A stretch of DNA of 34,826 bases, from NCBI GenBank assembly GCA_029263335.1, contig JAJCXS010000071.1, forward strand, positions 1-34,826. Direction: 5' to 3'. Position numbers and translations under genes: made by a program. The stretch is from Acidobacteriota bacterium (GTDB lineage: Bacteria; Acidobacteriota; UBA890; WLXD01). A model generated the notes under the pieces. It was not told where the DNA came from, ran no database searches, and saw nothing but the letters and a program-made list of their open reading frames with translations. This document shows, one piece after another, positions 30,845 to 34,826 of the stretch (within the stretch, counting starts at the first letter, position 1; each line of letters begins with the position of its first letter).

Positions 30845-32140
30845 CTAGGCGTCGGGTGCCGTCTGCTGCGCGGCGATCCAGGTGTCGACGATTTCGTCGA
30901 GAGTGGTCATTGGGGTCGGGCCATAGCGCAGCAAGACGCTGTGGAAGTCGCGGATGTCGAAAGCTGGGCCAAGTGCGGCCTCGGCCCGGGCTCGCATCGC
31001 CAGGATGCGCTGCTCGCCGAGCTTGTAGGCAACGGCCTGGCCTGGATTGTCGGAATAGCGCCGGATCTCCACGTCGATCTGCTCGCGCGGCAGTGCCGTG
31101 TGGTCGGCGAAGAACTGAGCAGCTCGGGCAGGGCTCCAGTCGAAGGCGTGCAGGCCGGTATCGACAACCAGGCGGATGGCTCGCCACATCTCCAGGTTCA
31201 GGCGGCCGAAATCACTCATCGGGTGGCGGTAGACCCCGAGGTCTTCGCCCAGGCTTTCGGAGTACAGCCCCCATCCCTCGATGTAGACGGTGAGCATGAG
31301 TTCGCGTCGCCACCTGGGCAGGTCCGCCTTCTCGGTTGCCCATGCCATCTGGAAGTGGTGACCGGGCACGGCCTCGTGCAGGAGCAGGGCGTCGAGAACG
31401 AACAGGGGCACCTGGGCAGGGTCAGGATTGAGCACCACATAGCCGTATGCCGTGCGGCCACGGCCCGGCCCCCGATACCAGGCCATGTAGCCGGGCGCCT
31501 CGCTGTCACCGGGGGTGACGATCTGGAACCTGCGGACCATCTCTTCATGGAAGAGCGTCGGTATCTCCGACTGAATGAGGTTCACGGTCCGACGCGCCTG
31601 GCCCAGTAGCTCGCGCCTCGATCCTGCATACAGGCGCTCGTCGGTGCGAGCCGCGTCGAGGAATTCCGCCAGGTCGAGTTCGGCGTCGTAGCTGTGTACG
31701 AGTGTCTCCATCTCGCGCTGTAGTCGCCTGACTTCCTGCAGGCCGAGGGCGTGGAGATCCTCCGGGTTCTGGCGTTCTCCGGTGTGGCGCAGCAGCGCCA
31801 GCTCGTATGGCGTGAGTTCGTCCTCCATGGCCGCGGCGATGCCCATCCCGAGCACCCAATCGAGGATGTCGTAGTCGATACGACCGGCCTCGGCGAGATC
31901 GTCGCGATCGAGCTGGGCGAGCTCGCTGGACAGGAGAATGAACTCGCCGGCGAGCGCGGCCGGATTCTCGGGGCCCTCCCCATCGACGAGGTCGGCATAG
32001 GCCCGCGTCATCTGTTGCAGCCTTTCCGTGGAGGCCTCGTCCTGCGGCACGCCGGCAGTAGCCGGCCCTGTGACGAGCAGCAGCGCCAAGAGGATTCCCG
32101 ACAGCAGGGTGCTGACGGGCTTGGCGAGTTGGGCGGCCAT
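30845..32140 (-). CDS. DUF885-family putative metallopeptidase, short form
   Basis: The 431-residue protein has a signal peptide (LLSGILLALLLVTGPATAG) and the DUF885 hallmark HEAVPGHH (255-262). The latter is followed by VYIEGWGLYSESLGEDLG, which contributes further probable metal ligands (Glu in EGWGLY). The family is thought to be zinc-dependent peptidases related to M32-like gluzincins, though activity is rarely proven. Most members are near 550-600 residues; this one lacks over 100 residues between the signal peptide and the metal site, yet the core motifs are intact. It should be periplasmic or lipid-free and secreted. It is on the same strand as accC, 63 bases upstream, so it may be the first gene of that transcript. 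Two palindromic boxes lie 32-73 bases before its ATG. Confidence 0.86.
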   Translation of the reverse strand: MAAQLAKPVSTLLSGILLALLLVTGPATAGVPQDEASTERLQQMTRAYADLVDGEGPENPAALAGEFILLSSELAQLDRDDLAEAGRIDYDILDWVLGMGIAAAMEDELTPYELALLRHTGERQNPEDLHALGLQEVRRLQREMETLVHSYDAELDLAEFLDAARTDERLYAGSRRELLGQARRTVNLIQSEIPTLFHEEMVRRFQIVTPGDSEAPGYMAWYRGPGRGRTAYGYVVLNPDPAQVPLFVLDALLLHEAVPGHHFQMAWATEKADLPRWRRELMLTVYIEGWGLYSESLGEDLGVYRHPMSDFGRLNLEMWRAIRLVVDTGLHAFDWSPARAAQFFADHTALPREQIDVEIRRYSDNPGQAVAYKLGEQRILAMRARAEAALGPAFDIRDFHSVLLRYGPTPMTTLDEIVDTWIAAQQTAPDA

Positions 32141-32171
32141 CGAGACTCCAGATCAGGGAGAGTACGCGCGC

Positions 32172-32213
32172 GTGTCCGACACGGATCCACCGTACACAAC
32201 CCGTGCCGGACAC
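32172..32213. promoter_or_regulatory. Paired palindromic operator-like boxes
   Basis: GTGTCCGACAC (32172-32182) and GTGCCGGACAC (32203-32213) are each near-perfect palindromes around a central base, and the second is the reverse complement of the first at 10 of 11 positions. Their spacing is 31 bases, about three helical turns. They lie in the 234-base gap between the DUF885 gene (minus) and the aminotransferase gene (plus), nearer the former. This is the usual look of a dimeric repressor or activator site; the protein is unknown. Confidence 0.5.
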
Positions 32214-32374
32214 GACGCGACTTACATGATCTAGGACGCGCCGCCGGCGATTCCAGTCGACGAGTATCCACAGACCCGCGCGGGGAGCCTCGCGGGGCCC
32301 TCAGCAGCCGCCTGCGAGATATACAGTGGTGAGCTGCAACCCGCGCCGCCCGCCAACCGGAGCGTAGATCTCCA

Positions 32375-33502
32375 GTGTCTGCACAGATTCCGTTTATCGA
32401 CCTGCACGCTCAGCGGCGACGTATCGAGCCGGACCTTCGCGAGCGAATGGATGCCGTGCTCGAACATGGCCAGTTCGTGCTCGGTGCGGAAGTCGCCGAT
32501 CTCGAGCGGCGTCTCGGCGAGTTTGCCGGAGTCGAGCATGTCGTCGGTTGTGCCAACGGCACCGACGCGCTCGTGCTGACCCTGCGCGCGCTCGGAGTTC
32601 AGGCTGGCGATCACGTGATCGTGCCCTCCTTTACATTCTGCGCTACGGCCGAAGCGGTTGTTCTGTGCGGTGCGATTCCAGTGTTCGCGGAGGTTGACGC
32701 GCGGACCTTCAACATCAGCGAGGCGACCGTGGCCGCCGCTCTGGAGTCGTGCAGCGCTGCGGCGATCGCCCCCGTGGGGATTATCGCGGTCGATCTGTTC
32801 GGCCAGCCTGTGGACTACAGTGCCCTGCACGCCCTCGTGGCCGACCGCGGGATCTGGATCCTGGCCGATGGCGCGCAGAGTTTCGGTGGCAGCTTCGGGG
32901 ACCGGCGCGTAGGCAGCCTGGCTCGGGTGACAACGTTGAGCTTCTTCCCGGCCAAGCCGCTCGGCTGCTACGGCGACGGCGGAGCCATCCTGACGGACGA
33001 CGCGGATCTAGCCCAGCTGTTGCGTTCGCTGCGCTTCCACGGCATGGGGACCCACCAATACGACAACGTTCGCGTTGGCTTCAACAGCCGTCTCGATACG
33101 CTGCAAGCAGCGGTTCTGCTGGCCAAGCTCGAGGTGTTCGAGGATGAACTGCGGGTGCGCCAGGAGGTGGCGGCGCGCTACTCGGCCGGGCTGGGCGATG
33201 TGGCGATTGTGCCGCTGGTGGCCGATACCGCCGTGTCGGCCTGGGCGCAGTACACGCTGACGTTCGAGTCCGGGCGCCGCGACGCGGTGGCGGCGGCGTT
33301 GCGAGCGCAGGGCATCCCCACGGGCATCTACTACCCTCTGCCGCTTCATCAGCAGACGGCTTATCGCGGATATCCCGTGGCCGGCGCGGGGCTGCCGACA
33401 TCGGAGATGCTGGCCAGCCAGGTTCTCAGCCTGCCGATCCATCCCTATCTGGATCCGAGCGTGCAGGCACGCATCATCGAGCTGGTGCGAGACAACGTGT
33501 GA
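32375..33502 (+). CDS. wbpE: DegT/DnrJ/EryC1 aminotransferase, WbpE type
   Basis: The 375-residue PLP enzyme closely resembles P. aeruginosa WbpE. It has IPFIDLHAQRRRI at the start, HGQFVLGAEV, CANGTDALVL, the PLP lysine Lys194 in SFFPAKPLGCYGDGGA, VGFNSRLDTLQAAVLLAKLE, and SLPIHPYLD near the end. WbpE transfers an amino group to UDP-3-keto-N-acetylglucosaminuronate in synthesis of di-N-acetylated mannuronic acid for O-antigen. The other required enzymes (oxidase and acetyltransferase) are not here, but a WbpA-type dehydrogenase is at 14628. The start is GTG at 32375 with GGAG 12 bases upstream, a somewhat long spacing. A glycosyltransferase follows after 22 bases. Confidence 0.93.
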   Translation: MSAQIPFIDLHAQRRRIEPDLRERMDAVLEHGQFVLGAEVADLERRLGEFAGVEHVVGCANGTDALVLTLRALGVQAGDHVIVPSFTFCATAEAVVLCGAIPVFAEVDARTFNISEATVAAALESCSAAAIAPVGIIAVDLFGQPVDYSALHALVADRGIWILADGAQSFGGSFGDRRVGSLARVTTLSFFPAKPLGCYGDGGAILTDDADLAQLLRSLRFHGMGTHQYDNVRVGFNSRLDTLQAAVLLAKLEVFEDELRVRQEVAARYSAGLGDVAIVPLVADTAVSAWAQYTLTFESGRRDAVAAALRAQGIPTGIYYPLPLHQQTAYRGYPVAGAGLPTSEMLASQVLSLPIHPYLDPSVQARIIELVRDNV

Positions 33503-33524
33503 CGATCCGCGTCGGAGAGTCGTC

Positions 33525-34514
33525 GTGACCAACGCGGAATCGCTACCTGTGCGTCTGTCGGTCACCATACCGACGTACCGTGCCGACGAACTCGTTACGC
33601 GCGCCGTCCGCGCCCTCGGGCCGACACCCGAGGAGTGTGAGCTGATCGTCGTCGACGACGGTTCGGGTGGCAACGCTGCAGATCGCCTGCACGCCTCGAT
33701 ACCCGAGGCCGCGGTTGTTGCCCTCGACACGAATCGCGGTTTCGGCGCTGCCGTGAACGCCGGATTCCAGGCGGCGGCGGGCAAGTACCTGGCGACGCTC
33801 AACAACGACGCGTTGACCAGCTGGCATGACCTCGGCGCGTTGGCGGACTTCCTCGATGCCAATCCGGATGTGGCCGCGGTCGGTCCGGCTATCGTCGATT
33901 CTCGGGGTCGGACGGTCCAGATGGCGTTCCGATTTCCCCGTCCCGCGTGGAGCAAACTCCTGAGTTTGCGACAAGCCCGCGTGTTCAGGCGGCGCGTGCG
34001 GGCGGAGACTCTCGGGGACGCACCCTTTCGCGTGGAGTACTTGAAGGGGGCGTGCGTGGTCTTTCGTCGAACCGCGCTCGAGCAGGTCGGGCTGTTCGAC
34101 GAACAGTTCTGGCTGTTTGCCGAGGAGATTGATCTTTGCCGGCGGTGCATCGACCAGGGTTGGGGAGTCTGGGTGGTGCCGGCCGGGCGTATCCTCCACG
34201 CTGGCGGCGCGACGACCCGCAACCATCCCGATCGAGCCGAGTCTTCGCGCTACCGGCAGCAATCGTATCGAAGCATCTGCCGGTACTTCGCCAAGCACCA
34301 TTCGCCGCCGGCGCGATATTGCCTGCGGCTCGAGCTTGCCCTACGGGTGCTCGGCCGCATGTTCGCCGAGGCGGCCCGCCTGGTGGCTGGTCGCGGCGAA
34401 GCCTGGTGGGTAGCCGAACATGCCCGGTGTCTGCGGATCTTGTTGCGGGCGTGGGGGAGCGAACCTCGCGAGGGCAAGTTGCGGGGTCGTTCGCCATCAG
34501 CGGAGCCTGGCTGA
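33525..34514 (+). CDS. Family 2 glycosyltransferase (rhamnosyltransferase-like)
   Basis: The 329-residue protein has a GT-A fold. The start is LSVTIPTYRADELVTRAV, the first Asp pair is in LIVVDDGSGG, the next element is NRGFGAAVNAGFQAAAGKY, and the metal-binding region is LNNDALTSW (NND in place of DxD). The acceptor-side segment FDEQFWLFAEEIDLCRRCID contains the general-base ED-type motif of GT2 rhamnosyl and related transferases. It has no clear membrane helix, so it probably acts at the inner face on a lipid-linked glycan. The start is GTG at 33525 with GGAG about 7 bases upstream. It follows the WbpE-like gene by 22 bases, so they form a glycan-synthesis unit. Donor and acceptor cannot be told. 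Confidence 0.92.
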   Translation: MTNAESLPVRLSVTIPTYRADELVTRAVRALGPTPEECELIVVDDGSGGNAADRLHASIPEAAVVALDTNRGFGAAVNAGFQAAAGKYLATLNNDALTSWHDLGALADFLDANPDVAAVGPAIVDSRGRTVQMAFRFPRPAWSKLLSLRQARVFRRRVRAETLGDAPFRVEYLKGACVVFRRTALEQVGLFDEQFWLFAEEIDLCRRCIDQGWGVWVVPAGRILHAGGATTRNHPDRAESSRYRQQSYRSICRYFAKHHSPPARYCLRLELALRVLGRMFAEAARLVAGRGEAWWVAEHARCLRILLRAWGSEPREGKLRGRSPSAEPG

Positions 34515-34518
34515 AGGA

Positions 34519-34826
34519 CTACTGCCGCCGCGCATCGGACTTTGGCATGCGGTGTAGAAGCCGCACCGGCGGCGCCGCCGGTCCGGGATTGCCGAAGACG
34601 TGCTCGTGAATGTCGGCGCGATTCTCGAAGCGGCGATCGGGGACATCGAGCATCACTGTCTCGTAGCGACTGAGATCGATGCTCTCTTCGACCCATTCCA
34701 GAACTCTCGACGAGAGATGATGGTCCTGCCACTTCTCTCTTGTCCAGATCCACTCGGGGGAATCGCCAGTTGGTAGCTGGCAGGTCAGCCCACCGTATGC
34801 GGCGAGGCCGGAGTGGAAGCGGAGAG
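34519..34826 (-). CDS. Unrecognised protein, C-terminal part (5' end outside window)
   Basis: The minus strand is open from the window edge to a TAG at 34519-34521, giving about 101 residues. The composition looks like a real globular protein, with segments such as FHSGLAAYGGLTCQLPTG, DSPEWIWTREKWQDHHL and YETVMLDVPDRRFENRADIH, and codon third positions are GC-rich as in neighbouring genes. I do not recognise the family. It converges on the glycosyltransferase with a gap of 4 bases. A longer frame in another phase across this stretch, ending inside the glycosyltransferase gene, is Arg/Ser-rich and looks like a shadow. A role in the same glycan locus is possible but not shown. Confidence 0.6.
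   Translation of the reverse strand, partial: LRFHSGLAAYGGLTCQLPTGDSPEWIWTREKWQDHHLSSRVLEWVEESIDLSRYETVMLDVPDRRFENRADIHEHVFGNPGPAAPPVRLLHRMPKSDARRQ

Noticed and set aside
32141-32374. A clear sigma-70 promoter for the DUF885 or wbpE-like genes
   Set aside because: TATACA-like hexamers occur near 32320 but no convincing -35 is correctly spaced; I report only the palindromic boxes.

Overview
The window is a GC-rich chromosomal segment from a diderm bacterium, with no tRNA, rRNA, transposase, phage gene or CRISPR array that I can see. The gene mix suggests an Acidobacteriota-like host: Oar-type TonB receptors with carboxypeptidase-regulatory domains, a DUF5916/CBM9 outer-membrane protein, a membrane winged-helix/TPR regulator, a split biotin carboxylase/BCCP pair and a PDZ-membrane-GAF-PAS histidine kinase. 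This placement is inferred from gene content, not from a marker-gene search.

Layout. (1) 1-981: the 3' end of a TonB-dependent receptor with its own terminator (1024-1054), converging on polA (1274-3952, minus). (2) 4127-5830: a small plug-less receptor-like barrel and its terminator (5899-5927). (3) 6132-10468: an NtrB/NtrC-like two-component system behind a near-consensus sigma-54 promoter (6057-6073), with a dyad upstream. (4) 10469-10939: a repeat-filled region between convergent genes. (5) 14469-10940, minus: folK, a deoxynucleoside kinase and a DUF5916 barrel protein. (6) 14628-16405: nucleotide-sugar dehydrogenase, then smpB. (7) 30781-16437, minus: accC, BCCP, tamB, winged-helix/TPR regulator, Omp85, SurA_N-like chaperone, holB, pdxA. 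Every junction in this run is a start/stop overlap or abutment, so it looks like one translationally coupled operon of about 14 kb centred on outer-membrane biogenesis. A DUF885 metallopeptidase-like gene lies upstream on the same strand. (8) 32375-34514: a WbpE-type aminotransferase and a GT2 glycosyltransferase. With the dehydrogenase of block 6 they suggest synthesis and transfer of an amino-uronic sugar for a surface glycan. (9) 34519-34826, minus: the 3' end of an unrecognised gene.

The most unusual feature is a family of three palindromic elements of 134-149 bp (1119-1267, 10476-10618, 10796-10929). Each has a 76-78 nt core whose strongly conserved part is nearly identical in all copies. 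The core is enclosed by long inverted arms that pair almost perfectly within a copy but are unrelated in sequence between copies. In all three cases the element begins 6-10 nt after the stop codon of a protein gene, with the core in the same orientation relative to that gene. Pairing is conserved without sequence conservation, and position and orientation are fixed. This suggests a 3'-UTR structured RNA element, or a small mobile element with an unusual insertion mode. I do not recognise it as a described family.
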